The notes under the pieces: generated by a model
Told to the model about the DNA's origin: nothing
The model's input: only the letters and a program-made list of their open reading frames with translations
The model's database searches: none
Translations under genes and position numbers: made by a program
From: an uncultured Coriobacteriia bacterium
Lineage (GTDB): Bacteria; Actinomycetota; Coriobacteriia; Anaerosomatales; PALSA-660
NCBI GenBank assembly: GCA_903831865.1
Contig: CAIKZH010000131.1
Coordinates: 1 to 47,925, forward strand
Length of the DNA: 47,925 nt
Direction: 5' to 3'
In this document: positions 34,289 through 42,003 of the stretch, piece after piece
Numbering within the stretch: position 1 is the stretch's first letter
How the letters are laid out: each line of letters begins with the position of its first letter

Positions 34289-36100
34289 TCAGGCTCCCGC
34301 GACCCGGGCGAACAACATCGACAGGGCGAGGTAGAGCGTCACGGCGGCCAGCGAGGTCAGGGTCGTCACGACCGCGGAGGAGGCGCGCCATCCCTCGCCT
34401 CCGCGCTTGCGCACGAGGGCGGGATAGATGGCGGTGGCCGCGGTCACGATCGCGGTCGTGAGCGCCAGCGCGCCGGCGAGCGCGAGAGAGAGGGCGAGCG
34501 GCTCCGCCAGCGCTTCGAGTACCGCGAGGGCGATGAGTCCGGAGAGGACGCCGAGTGCGAGTCCGACGAGGGTGTTGCCCAACAGTCGGCGCCAGAACCC
34601 CGGCATGGTGGTCTCGTTCTCTATGAGGATACCCAGCTCGTGGTCCGCCACGTCCTCGCCCACGCGCACCACCAGCGGCACGAACAGAGCGATGACGGCG
34701 AAGATGGCTGCGTGCTCGGAGAAGATGCGCACGACCAGGGCGGCGGCGATCCCGAGGACCGCCCACACCGCGAGCCAGTTCATGGACTGCGCGAGCCACG
34801 CGGCGACGCCGGTGGCCTCCAGGGCCCGGCGGGGCGCGGAGCCGGTCGCGAGCCGAAGATCTTCCGCCGACTCCTGCTCCATGACCTCGAGCGCGTCGTC
34901 GACCGTGACGATGCCGAGGATGCGCCCCGCCTCGTCGATGACGGGGATGGCGAGCAGGTCGTACTTGCTCATCATCTCTGCGACCTGCTCCTGGTCGTCG
35001 TCGGGACCGACGCTGAACACGTCGCGCTCGGTGATGTCCGTGACCGTGGTCTCGGGTGGCGACACCACCAGGTCGCGCAGCGAGACGACTCCCTCGAGGA
35101 TGCGGCGCGCTCCCACCACGTAGACGTAGTAGATGTTCTCCGCCTCGGCCGCACGCGACCTCAGCTGGTCGATGACCTCCTGCGCGGTCATGTCCTCCGA
35201 GACCGTCGTGATCTCGGGCGTCATGATGCCGCCCGCGGTCTTCTCGCGGTAGCCCAGCAGCTTGCGCACCTGCCGTGCCTCGCGCACTCCCATCAGCCGC
35301 AGCAGGGCCTCGGCCTTGTCGTAGGGCAGGTCGCCGATGATGTCGGCGGCGTCGTCCGGGTCCATGATCTCGAGGATGTCGGAGGCGCGCTCGTCGGTCA
35401 GGTCGTCGACGACCTGTGCCTGTATCTCGTCCTCCATCTCGGAGATCGTGTCCGCGACCTGGTCGTCGTCGAGGTGCTGGAACACCAGGGCGCGCTGGGA
35501 AGGCGAGAGCTGCTCGAGGACGTCGGCGATGTCGGCCGGGTGCAGCTCGTGCAGACGCCTGTGCGAGACGGAGAGCTTGACGTTGCCGAGGTCCCGGTCG
35601 AGGAGCTCCATGTAGTTCCAGGCGATCAGGTTCTCCTTCAGCGGGCGCCCGAAGACGCTTCCGATGGCGTTCGCGGCGCCCTCCAGGGGCGGCCAGATGC
35701 CGCGCAGGATGCCCCGCGTGCCCACCTCGGCGCCGAGCAGGCGCAGCTGGTTGCGAGACTCGGAGAGCTTGAGGTCGTTGACGCGCACGACCTTCATGCC
35801 CTGTGTGTCGACGATCTGCTTGTTGAGCAGGTCGCGCGCGAGCAGCACCTCGTCCGGCTGCTGGTATGAGAACCGCAGGTCGAGGGCCTTCGTGTTGAGG
35901 TGGGCGCCCGCCTCGTCGTACGCGTCCACGAACTTGCGCCACGACAGCATGAACGGCGTCTTGTCGGGACCGACGAGTGCGAGGGAGGTGACCCTGGGGA
36001 AGACCTCGCCCGTCGCGATCGCGAGGTCCTTGATGGTGCCTATCGGCTGGCCGGCGGAGTCCGTCACCGGTCGGCCCAGCATCCGTGTGAGGTAGAACAT
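34289..36100 (-). CDS. mgtE: MgtE-type magnesium transporter with N-terminal PRC-barrel-like region
   Basis: The 603-residue protein begins with a PRC-barrel-like region (MLGRPVTDSAGQPIGTIKDL and following, residues about 1-75), then a linker, then the MgtE N-domain of helical repeats (HELHPADIADVLEQLSPSQ, MDPDDAADIIGDLP). A CBS pair follows (GGIMTPEITTVSEDM and VTVDDALEVMEQE), then about five C-terminal membrane helices. MgtE is a Mg2+ channel gated by its cytoplasmic N and CBS domains. ATG 36100 follows GGGAG. The membrane part is weakly conserved relative to canonical MgtE, so ion selectivity is inferred from family and from the M-box upstream. Confidence 0.85.
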   Translation of the reverse strand: MFYLTRMLGRPVTDSAGQPIGTIKDLAIATGEVFPRVTSLALVGPDKTPFMLSWRKFVDAYDEAGAHLNTKALDLRFSYQQPDEVLLARDLLNKQIVDTQGMKVVRVNDLKLSESRNQLRLLGAEVGTRGILRGIWPPLEGAANAIGSVFGRPLKENLIAWNYMELLDRDLGNVKLSVSHRRLHELHPADIADVLEQLSPSQRALVFQHLDDDQVADTISEMEDEIQAQVVDDLTDERASDILEIMDPDDAADIIGDLPYDKAEALLRLMGVREARQVRKLLGYREKTAGGIMTPEITTVSEDMTAQEVIDQLRSRAAEAENIYYVYVVGARRILEGVVSLRDLVVSPPETTVTDITERDVFSVGPDDDQEQVAEMMSKYDLLAIPVIDEAGRILGIVTVDDALEVMEQESAEDLRLATGSAPRRALEATGVAAWLAQSMNWLAVWAVLGIAAALVVRIFSEHAAIFAVIALFVPLVVRVGEDVADHELGILIENETTMPGFWRRLLGNTLVGLALGVLSGLIALAVLEALAEPLALSLALAGALALTTAIVTAATAIYPALVRKRGGEGWRASSAVVTTLTSLAAVTLYLALSMLFARVAGA

Positions 36101-36270
36101 GTCTGCTCCCATGCCGTGGGCGCGCCTGGCTTCCTGCGGGCGCGTTCCTTGATAGAGGGGATCTGTCGGAGGCGGTCCCGACTGATCCCGCACGGCGGGA
36201 GCCGGGACCTAGCGACTACTTGAGGGAGTCACAAAGTCCTCTTCTGCTCGGTTGCATGACCGACACGACG

Positions 36271-36300
36271 AAAACAGCCCCGCGTCTTCGACGGGGGCTG
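36271..36300 (-). terminator. Rho-independent terminator of the M-box expression platform
   Basis: In transcript sense CAGCCCC pairs with GGGGCTG, with an inner CGTC/GACG pair, followed by TTTT (36271-36274 on the opposite strand). It lies about 70 bases downstream of the M-box aptamer and upstream of mgtE. This is the expected off-state structure of a magnesium riboswitch. Confidence 0.88.
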
Positions 36301-36372
36301 CGTGGGATGCGGGCCGACACAATCACCGACAAGGCGCCGGGTCTCATGAAGACGCCCGCGCCATCCGCTCAC

Positions 36373-36544
36373 GCTCCGTCCCTCGTCTGTGGTTTGAGCA
36401 CTGCCCGACGTGATGCCGAGAGATCCGGCAAGCCACTTTATCCTTCGCCTTAAGCCGGCGAGGGCTGTTCTACCCATTGGCGTCTCTCGACATTTCCGGG
36501 CAGTGGCCTGTGTTCGAACAGGAGCCGCACCTAACGGATGGAGC
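36373..36544 (-). ncRNA. M-box (ykoK) magnesium riboswitch aptamer
   Basis: The minus-strand transcript carries the M-box consensus pieces in order: CGUUAGGUGCGGCUCCUGU, CCACUGCCCGGAAAUGUCG, AGACGCCAAUGGGU with AACAG after it, GGCUUAAGGCGAAGG, and GGGCAGUGCUCAAACCAC. The outer helix pairs GCUCCAUCC (36536-36544) with GGACGGAGC (36373-36381), with one mismatch. The aptamer binds Mg2+ and promotes termination when magnesium is plentiful. It controls mgtE, the NRAMP gene and the folate cyclo-ligase gene. Bases 36101-36646 contain no protein gene. Confidence 0.95.
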
Positions 36545-36582
36545 CATATTCGTGGTGTCAACGCCCCCGGAGGGGCCATGCC

Positions 36583-36611
36583 ATTGTAGGCGCGGCCTTG
36601 GAGGTGCGCAA
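36583..36611 (-). promoter_or_regulatory. Promoter of the M-box operon
   Basis: On the minus strand TTGCGC (-35, 36606-36611) and TACAAT (-10, 36583-36588) are separated by 17 bases. The predicted start near 36576 lies about 30 bases before the aptamer. No other gene intervenes. Confidence 0.65.
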
Positions 36612-36646
36612 ACGCGGCGTCCGAGTGCCGACGCGAGGTCCGTCGG

Positions 36647-37546
36647 TCACGCCTGCGGCTGCGCCGCGATCCAGGCCTCGACGAGCTCACGCCAGCCGGT
36701 CCCGCGCGCGCCGCGTGTCGCCGCGATGTTGTGATGGCGGGCGGCCGCTGCGAGCAGCGTCGGGTCGTCCAGCCCGTTGCTCACGCACACCATGAGCCCG
36801 ACCGACTCCGCCATCGCGATGTCCGCCGCCCCGTCGCCTATTGCGATCGCCTGGTGCCGCTCGAGCCCGCGGTCCGTCAGGTCCTCGAAGATCGCGCGCT
36901 GCTTCGACACGCCCGAGGGCACGAGGTGGATGGCGTGCACCTCGGTCACCCCGACGAGCCCGTGACTCGGCGGGTGGATGATCCCGTTGTCGACGATCGA
37001 GACAGGCAGGGGAAGCGAGTCAAGGAGTTCCTGCGCCTCGGCGATGGGCAGCTTGCCGCGGAGCATGTGGGTGACCTCGCGGTCGCGGTGCCACGGATCG
37101 TGATACTCGACGAGGCCCGGGAAGCGCTCCTGAAGGAGAGCGACCGCGCCGACCCGCTCGATGGCCTGGTACGGAGTCTCTCCGGGGAGCAGTGCGTCCG
37201 CGGGCCAGACGCCGAGGTCGCGGACCTGCCTGCGGGCGTTCGCGTAGCTGCGCACGCAGCCCACCTCGGCGATGAAGTCGCGCCAGCCGAGCATCCTCGA
37301 CACCTCGTTGAGCTGCCTGGCATTGCGACCTGAGGTGATGACGACAGGGAGGCCTGCACGGTTCACCTCGACGACCGCCGATGCGCCGTCCATCGTCGGC
37401 GCGCCCGCGCTGTCGCGGACGAGCGAGCCGCCCGGGCCCAGCAGAGTCCCGTCGAGGTCGGTGTAGAGGATGCGCGCCTCGCCCAGCCGGGCCGCGAGGT
37501 CGGGCACCTGGTCGAGGAAGGGGATCTCGTGCGGCATCTCGGGCAC
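36647..37546 (-). CDS. HAD-family phosphatase (Cof-type / mannosyl-3-phosphoglycerate phosphatase-like)
   Basis: The 299-residue protein has HAD motif I LYTDLDGTLL near residue 30, motif II as VITSGRN at about 70, and motif IV as AIAIGDGAADIAMAESVG near 240. The large cap lies between (about 85-190). The order matches the Cof/MPGP subfamily that dephosphorylates sugar phosphates such as mannosyl-3-phosphoglycerate. The substrate is not fixed by sequence. It ends 35 bp before the M-box promoter and is divergent from the GalT-like gene. Confidence 0.85.
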   Translation of the reverse strand: MPEMPHEIPFLDQVPDLAARLGEARILYTDLDGTLLGPGGSLVRDSAGAPTMDGASAVVEVNRAGLPVVITSGRNARQLNEVSRMLGWRDFIAEVGCVRSYANARRQVRDLGVWPADALLPGETPYQAIERVGAVALLQERFPGLVEYHDPWHRDREVTHMLRGKLPIAEAQELLDSLPLPVSIVDNGIIHPPSHGLVGVTEVHAIHLVPSGVSKQRAIFEDLTDRGLERHQAIAIGDGAADIAMAESVGLMVCVSNGLDDPTLLAAAARHHNIAATRGARGTGWRELVEAWIAAQPQA

Positions 37547-37611
37547 GCCTTCGCGTCATCGGGGCGGTATGCTCAGGACAGGCAGCAGCGTAGCACCGCA
37601 AGGGAGCACGT

Positions 37612-38622
37612 GTGTCCGAGCTTCGTCATGATCCCGTCGGAGGGGGCTGGACCCTGATCGCGCCCGAGAGGGCGTGGCGGCCGCGCGACGTCACGCACGC
37701 GCCTCGGGAGGTGAGCGATCCGGCTGCCTGCCCCTTCTGTCCGGGGCATGAGGACCTCACGCCACCCACGCGACTCGCCCTGAGCCTCGAAGGCGAGACC
37801 GGGTGGTCGGTGCGGGTCTTCGAGAACCGCTTTCCCGCGGTCCGTCCCGAGACGCTCGAGGACGAGCGCGCGATCGACGCTCCCGCGCCCTACAGAGCGC
37901 AGCCGGGCGCCGGCGTCCACGAGGTGATCGTGGAGACGCGACGGCACGAGGACGCGCTCGCAGACTACGCCCCGGCTCACGCCGCGCTCGTGGTCGAGGC
38001 GTATGCGCAGCGCCTCGCGACGCTGCGCGAGGACATGCGTCTGGCGGCGGCGGTGATCTTCCGCAACGACGGGGTCGCCGCGGGCGCCACGCTGTCGCAC
38101 CCGCACTCGCAGCTGATGGCGCTCGAGCGGGTGCCGGAGATGCTCGTGCGCGAGATCGGCTGCTTCAGCCAGGCGGCGACGGCAGGGGCGGAGTGCGTGC
38201 TGTGTGGCGCGATCACCGCCGACCGGGCCGGCGGCAGGGCGGTGTTCGACGACGGCTGCTGCGTCGCGGTGAGCACCTTCTCCGCGCCGACGCCGTACCA
38301 CATGCGCATCGCCCCGTTGCGGTGTTCGTCCACGCTGGCCGACGCCACGCCCGACGAGCGCGCGTCCTTCGGCGCGGCGCTCGTGGCCGCTGCCCGCGCG
38401 CTGCGCGGCACGCTGGGCGAGGTCGGCTTCAACGCCTACCTGCACGACGAGCCCTTCTCAGCGCAGCGCGCGGGACTCCCCTTCCACTGGCACGCGGACC
38501 TCTTCCCGCGGCTGGGCGACCGCGCGGGCTTCGAGTGGGGCAGTGGCGTGGCGCTCAACGTGGTAGATCCTGACGCCGCTGCTGAGTCGCTTCGGGGGGG
38601 CCTGGCTCGAGAGGCGCGGTAG
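37612..38622 (+). CDS. Galactose-1-phosphate uridylyltransferase-like protein
   Basis: The 336-residue protein has the GalT fold of two HIT domains. Cysteine pairs C40/C43 (ACPFCPGH) and C195/C198 (CVLCGA) look like zinc ligands. HPHSQ at 163-167 is the active-site HxH motif with the nucleotide-accepting histidine. FHWHADLFPRL closes the second domain. It could be GalT or a related nucleotidyltransferase acting on sugar or glycogen-derived phosphates; a Leloir pathway is not visible here. GTG 37612 is preceded by AGGGAG at 5 bases. Confidence 0.88.
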   Translation: MSELRHDPVGGGWTLIAPERAWRPRDVTHAPREVSDPAACPFCPGHEDLTPPTRLALSLEGETGWSVRVFENRFPAVRPETLEDERAIDAPAPYRAQPGAGVHEVIVETRRHEDALADYAPAHAALVVEAYAQRLATLREDMRLAAAVIFRNDGVAAGATLSHPHSQLMALERVPEMLVREIGCFSQAATAGAECVLCGAITADRAGGRAVFDDGCCVAVSTFSAPTPYHMRIAPLRCSSTLADATPDERASFGAALVAAARALRGTLGEVGFNAYLHDEPFSAQRAGLPFHWHADLFPRLGDRAGFEWGSGVALNVVDPDAAAESLRGGLAREAR

Positions 38623-38679
38623 CGGGCCCGGGCGCGAGATCGCCGCGGGGGCCGCGTAGGTCGCAGCGCTCGCGTGGGG

Positions 38680-38685
38680 TAGAAT
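38680..38685 (+). promoter_or_regulatory. -10 box (TAGAAT) upstream of the GNAT gene
   Basis: TAGAAT lies about 40 bp before the GNAT start in the 102-bp gap. The sequence 17 bases upstream (TAGGTC) is a poor -35, so only the -10 is supported. Confidence 0.4.
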
Positions 38686-38724
38686 ATCGCCCCGCACGAG
38701 GCGCGAGAGCGCGAGGAGATGCTA

Positions 38725-39333
38725 TTGGCTGCCCGCGAGGATGTTGATCTCCCCTACCCGCAGTATCTGTGCCCCGTCGACGGGCGCGAACTCCCGCTCG
38801 CCGAGGCCAGGATGAGCGTGACGTGCGCCGAGCACGAGCCTCGCGGCGACGCCGTCCAGTTCACGGTGCGTGAGGCGCGCTCCTCCGACCGCAGGGCGAT
38901 CGAGCAGATCTGCGACCGCGCGTGGGGCGAGACCGAGATCGATGTGTTCGGTCGCACCTTCGATGTCCTCGCGAGCGAGAACCTGGTCGCCATCGCCGGC
39001 AAGGAGCTCGCGGGCCTGATCGCGCTCCAGGTGCATCAGGGTGATCTGGGCATCGTGATGTACTCGGTCTACCCGCAGTTCCAGGGTCGCCGCGTCGGCT
39101 CGGCCCTGCTCGAGGCGGCCACGTCGGCCGCGCGCGCCAAGGCCCTGCCGGCGATCAAGGCGGCCGTCTCCAATGACGACCTCCCTCTGCTCTACTTCTA
39201 CCAGCGCCACGGGTTCTCGATCGCTGAAGTCGCGACGGGACTGCTCGCGGACAAGCTCGGCTACGCTGGCGTCGGATTCGCGGGTATCCCTATCCGCGAC
39301 GAGATCCGTCTACGTCGTCCGATCTGCCCATAG
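38725..39333 (+). CDS. GNAT-family N-acetyltransferase with short cysteine-containing N-terminus
   Basis: The 202-residue protein has about 45 leading residues with PQYLCPVDGRELP and VTCAEHEP, which looks like a half zinc knuckle. A GNAT domain follows (about 47-165), including VMYSVYPQFQGRRVGSALLEAA for acetyl-CoA and LPLLYFYQRHGFSIAEV. I place the start at TTG 38725 because GAGGAG ends 6 bases before it; ATG 38719 would abut the same Shine-Dalgarno. Substrate unknown. Confidence 0.83.
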   Translation: MAAREDVDLPYPQYLCPVDGRELPLAEARMSVTCAEHEPRGDAVQFTVREARSSDRRAIEQICDRAWGETEIDVFGRTFDVLASENLVAIAGKELAGLIALQVHQGDLGIVMYSVYPQFQGRRVGSALLEAATSAARAKALPAIKAAVSNDDLPLLYFYQRHGFSIAEVATGLLADKLGYAGVGFAGIPIRDEIRLRRPICP

Positions 39334-39361
39334 CCATCGATCAGAACGAAAGGAACGTCCA

Positions 39362-40402
39362 GTGAAACGCATCAACCGCACAGCCCTGATCGGCTGCCTC
39401 GTCGCCGCGGGGATGGTCCTGGCGCTTGCCGGGTGCAAGCCGCCCGCCACCGCCACGGGCCCGACGCCGACGGCCACAACGGGTGGCAACAACACCACGG
39501 CCACGCCCACCGCCACCATCAGGATCGGCACGCTGCCCACAGAGGACGCGCTCGCGTTGTGGGTGGCGGACCACACCGACCGCTTCAAGGCCGCGGGCAT
39601 CGACGTGACCATCACGACGTTCGCCTCGGCGCGTGAGCGTGACGCGGCGCTGACCGCGGGCGCCATCGACGGCGAGATGAGCGACATGGTCTCTGCCACG
39701 CTGCTGCGCCAGGGCGGCTTCCCGGTCAGGGTCACGACGCTGCTGCTGGGCGCCACGCCGGCGCAGGGCCGGTTCGGCATCGCCGTGAAGCCGGGCTCCA
39801 AGGTCACGAGCCTGAAGCAGCTCGCCAACGTGCCGATCGGGACGTCGAGCGCGACGATCCAGGAGTACGTCCTCGGCTCGCTGATGAAGACCGCCGGGGT
39901 GCCCGAGGCCCAGATCAAGACCCAGGAGGTCGCCGCCGTGCCGGCGCGCTTCCAGCTGCTGATGAGCGGGAAGCTGGAGGCGGCAGCCCTGCCCGAGCCG
40001 TTCCTCTCGCTCGCGCAGAGCCAGGGCGCGCACGTGATCGCCGACGACACGAAGGGCGCGAACCTGTCGCAGACGGTCCTGCTCTTCGGCGAGAAGTACC
40101 TGAACGTCCCGGCGAACACCACCTCGGTGTTCAAGGTCCTGGGAGCGATCGATCAGGCCGTGCAGGTCATCGACCAGAACCCGAACGTGTGGCGCGGCCT
40201 GCTCGTCACCGATGCGCGGTTCCCCGCCTCCGTCGCGAAGACGTACATGGTCAACCAGTATCCGCGGCCCCAGCTTCCCAGGAAGGCCGACGTCGACCCG
40301 CTGTTGGCGTGGATGCGCGCCAAGGGCCTGCTGAAGTCGAAAATCACCTACGGCGACCTCATGTGGAGCCGGATGGCCGCGACCGTCCAGTCCCCGCAGT
40401 AG
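39362..40402 (+). CDS. ABC importer substrate-binding lipoprotein (NMT1/SsuA-type)
   Basis: The 346-residue lipoprotein has a signal peptide with lipobox LALAGC, then a Thr/Pro-rich linker and a periplasmic-binding fold of the NMT1/ThiY/SsuA class (IRIGTLPTEDALALWVADHT, PGSKVTSLKQLANVPIGTS, LPEPFLSLAQSQG). GTG 39362 follows AAAGGAAC. It is the first gene of an importer with the ATPase and permease that follow. Substrates of this class include thiamine precursors, sulfonates, nitrate and taurine. This one cannot be decided. Confidence 0.88.
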   Translation: MKRINRTALIGCLVAAGMVLALAGCKPPATATGPTPTATTGGNNTTATPTATIRIGTLPTEDALALWVADHTDRFKAAGIDVTITTFASARERDAALTAGAIDGEMSDMVSATLLRQGGFPVRVTTLLLGATPAQGRFGIAVKPGSKVTSLKQLANVPIGTSSATIQEYVLGSLMKTAGVPEAQIKTQEVAAVPARFQLLMSGKLEAAALPEPFLSLAQSQGAHVIADDTKGANLSQTVLLFGEKYLNVPANTTSVFKVLGAIDQAVQVIDQNPNVWRGLLVTDARFPASVAKTYMVNQYPRPQLPRKADVDPLLAWMRAKGLLKSKITYGDLMWSRMAATVQSPQ

Positions 40403-40433
40403 CGCCCCGCCCAGGGAGACGACCAGCCGCGCG

Positions 40434-41234
40434 ATGCCCGACGTCGTAGTCGAAGACGCGAGCGTCACCTATCACGGCGTCGAGGCCGACGTGCTCGCTC
40501 TGGAGCACGTCGGCCTCTCACTGCCTGCCGGCGAGGCGATCGCGCTGATAGGACCGTCCGGCTGTGGGAAGTCGACGCTCCTGCTTGCGATGGCGGGGCT
40601 GCTCGCGCCGTCCTCCGGACGCGTGACCGTCGGGGGAGAGCAGCTCCTCGGGCCGCGGCTGCGCACCGCTCTCATCCTCCAGGACTTCGGACTGCTGCCG
40701 TGGAAGACCGTCCTGGCCAACGCCGAGTTGGGTCTGGTGATACGAAAGCAACCGGCCAAAGAGAGCCGCCATCGCACGATGGAGGCGCTGGAGCGCGTCG
40801 GCCTCGCCGAGTTCATCCACGCGTGTCCCGGCGAGCTTTCCGGAGGCATGCGCCAGCGTCTCGCGCTGGCTCGCGCGCTCGCACTCGATGCGGACCTGCT
40901 GCTGATGGACGAGCCGCTCTCCGCGCTCGACGCGCTCACCCGGGAGGACCTCCAGGACCTGCTGCTGGAGCTGTGGCGCGACCGGGGGCACACCTCGATG
41001 CTGGTGACGCACTCCATCGAGGAGGCCGTCTACCTCGGTCGCAAGGTGGTCGTGATGACGCCCCGGCCCGGGCGCGTGGCGGCCGTGGTCGACAATCCGC
41101 TGATGGGGAGCGCGGGCTATCGCCAGACCGAGGTCTTCTACGAGCGCTGCGCGGAGTTGCGCGCGCTCCTTGCTGCCGAGGGCGCGCTGCACCCTGACGC
41201 CGCCGCGGCGGCAGCCGCCGGGGGTGCGGCATGA
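40434..41234 (+). CDS. ABC importer ATP-binding protein (NitT/TauT-type)
   Basis: The 266-residue ATPase has Walker A GPSGCGKST at 40-48, Q-loop segment ALILQDFGLLPWKT, signature ELSGGMRQRLALARAL and Walker B LLLMDEPLSALD, followed by the switch histidine in MLVTHSIEEAVYLG. This is the NitT/TauT/SsuB style. The stop overlaps the permease start (ATGA). The gene begins 31 bp after the binding-protein gene. Confidence 0.93.
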   Translation: MPDVVVEDASVTYHGVEADVLALEHVGLSLPAGEAIALIGPSGCGKSTLLLAMAGLLAPSSGRVTVGGEQLLGPRLRTALILQDFGLLPWKTVLANAELGLVIRKQPAKESRHRTMEALERVGLAEFIHACPGELSGGMRQRLALARALALDADLLLMDEPLSALDALTREDLQDLLLELWRDRGHTSMLVTHSIEEAVYLGRKVVVMTPRPGRVAAVVDNPLMGSAGYRQTEVFYERCAELRALLAAEGALHPDAAAAAAAGGAA

Positions 41235-41983
41235 GGGCCGCGGTGAGGAAGGTCGTCGGCTACCTCGGCGCGATCGCCGTGATGCTCGTGGTCTGGGAGG
41301 TCGCGGCGCTGGTGCTGGCGTCCCCCGCGCTGCCGGGTCCCGCGAGCGGAGTGGGCCAGCTGGTGGCGCAGGCCTCGGTGATCTGGCCGCAGTTCATCGT
41401 GAGCGCCTGGCGGGTCGTCGCATCGATCGTGGTCGGGCTGGTCGTGGGCGGACCGATCGGCCTGCTGCTCGGCAGGGCCAGGCGCGCCGACGCCCTCTTC
41501 GGCCCGCTCGTCTTCCTGAACTACCCGATCCCGAAGGTCGTCTTCTTCCCGATCCTGCTGGTGCTGCTGGGCATCGGCGACGTGTCGATCATCGCGCTGA
41601 TCTCGCTCATCGTCTTCTTCCAGATACTCGTGACGGCGCGGGACGCTTCCAAGTCGATCCCCTCGTCCTCGGTGCTCTCGGTGAGGTCGCTCGGCGCCGA
41701 CAGCTGGCAGGTGTTCCGCCACGTCGTGGTGCCTGCCTCGATGCCGGAGGTCTTCACCGCGCTGCGGATAAGCGCGGGCACCGCGGTGGCGGTGCTCTTC
41801 TTCGCCGAGTCGGTGGCGGGGTCGACGGGGCTGGGCTACTACGTCTTCGACGCGTGGGGCCGCATCGCGTACGGCGAGATGTTCGCCGGGATCCTGGCGA
41901 TGGCGGTGCTCGGCGTGCTCCTGTACGAGGCGATCGAGTTCGCGGAGCGGAGGGTCTGCCGCTGGGCGCAGGCCCAGAGGTAG
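41231..41983 (+). CDS. ABC importer permease (NitT/TauT-type)
   Basis: The 250-residue membrane protein has six predicted helices. The cytoplasmic coupling loop reads SVRSLGADSWQVFRHVVVPASMPEVFTALR, read in two halves, the EAA-type motif of importer permeases. It is preceded by VVWEVAALVLASPALPGP at the N-terminus. It overlaps the ATPase gene by 4 bp and completes the importer. The gene ends 20 bp from the convergent oxoamine synthase gene, with no terminator hairpin seen between. Confidence 0.92.
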   Translation: MRAAVRKVVGYLGAIAVMLVVWEVAALVLASPALPGPASGVGQLVAQASVIWPQFIVSAWRVVASIVVGLVVGGPIGLLLGRARRADALFGPLVFLNYPIPKVVFFPILLVLLGIGDVSIIALISLIVFFQILVTARDASKSIPSSSVLSVRSLGADSWQVFRHVVVPASMPEVFTALRISAGTAVAVLFFAESVAGSTGLGYYVFDAWGRIAYGEMFAGILAMAVLGVLLYEAIEFAERRVCRWAQAQR

Positions 41984-42003
41984 GGACGCCTCCAGCTCCC
42001 TAC

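Noticed and set aside
36557-36562. TTGACA on the minus strand as the -35 of the M-box promoter
   Set aside because: No -10 lies 16-18 bases downstream, and it would start the transcript inside the aptamer. TTGCGC-17-TACAAT further upstream fits.
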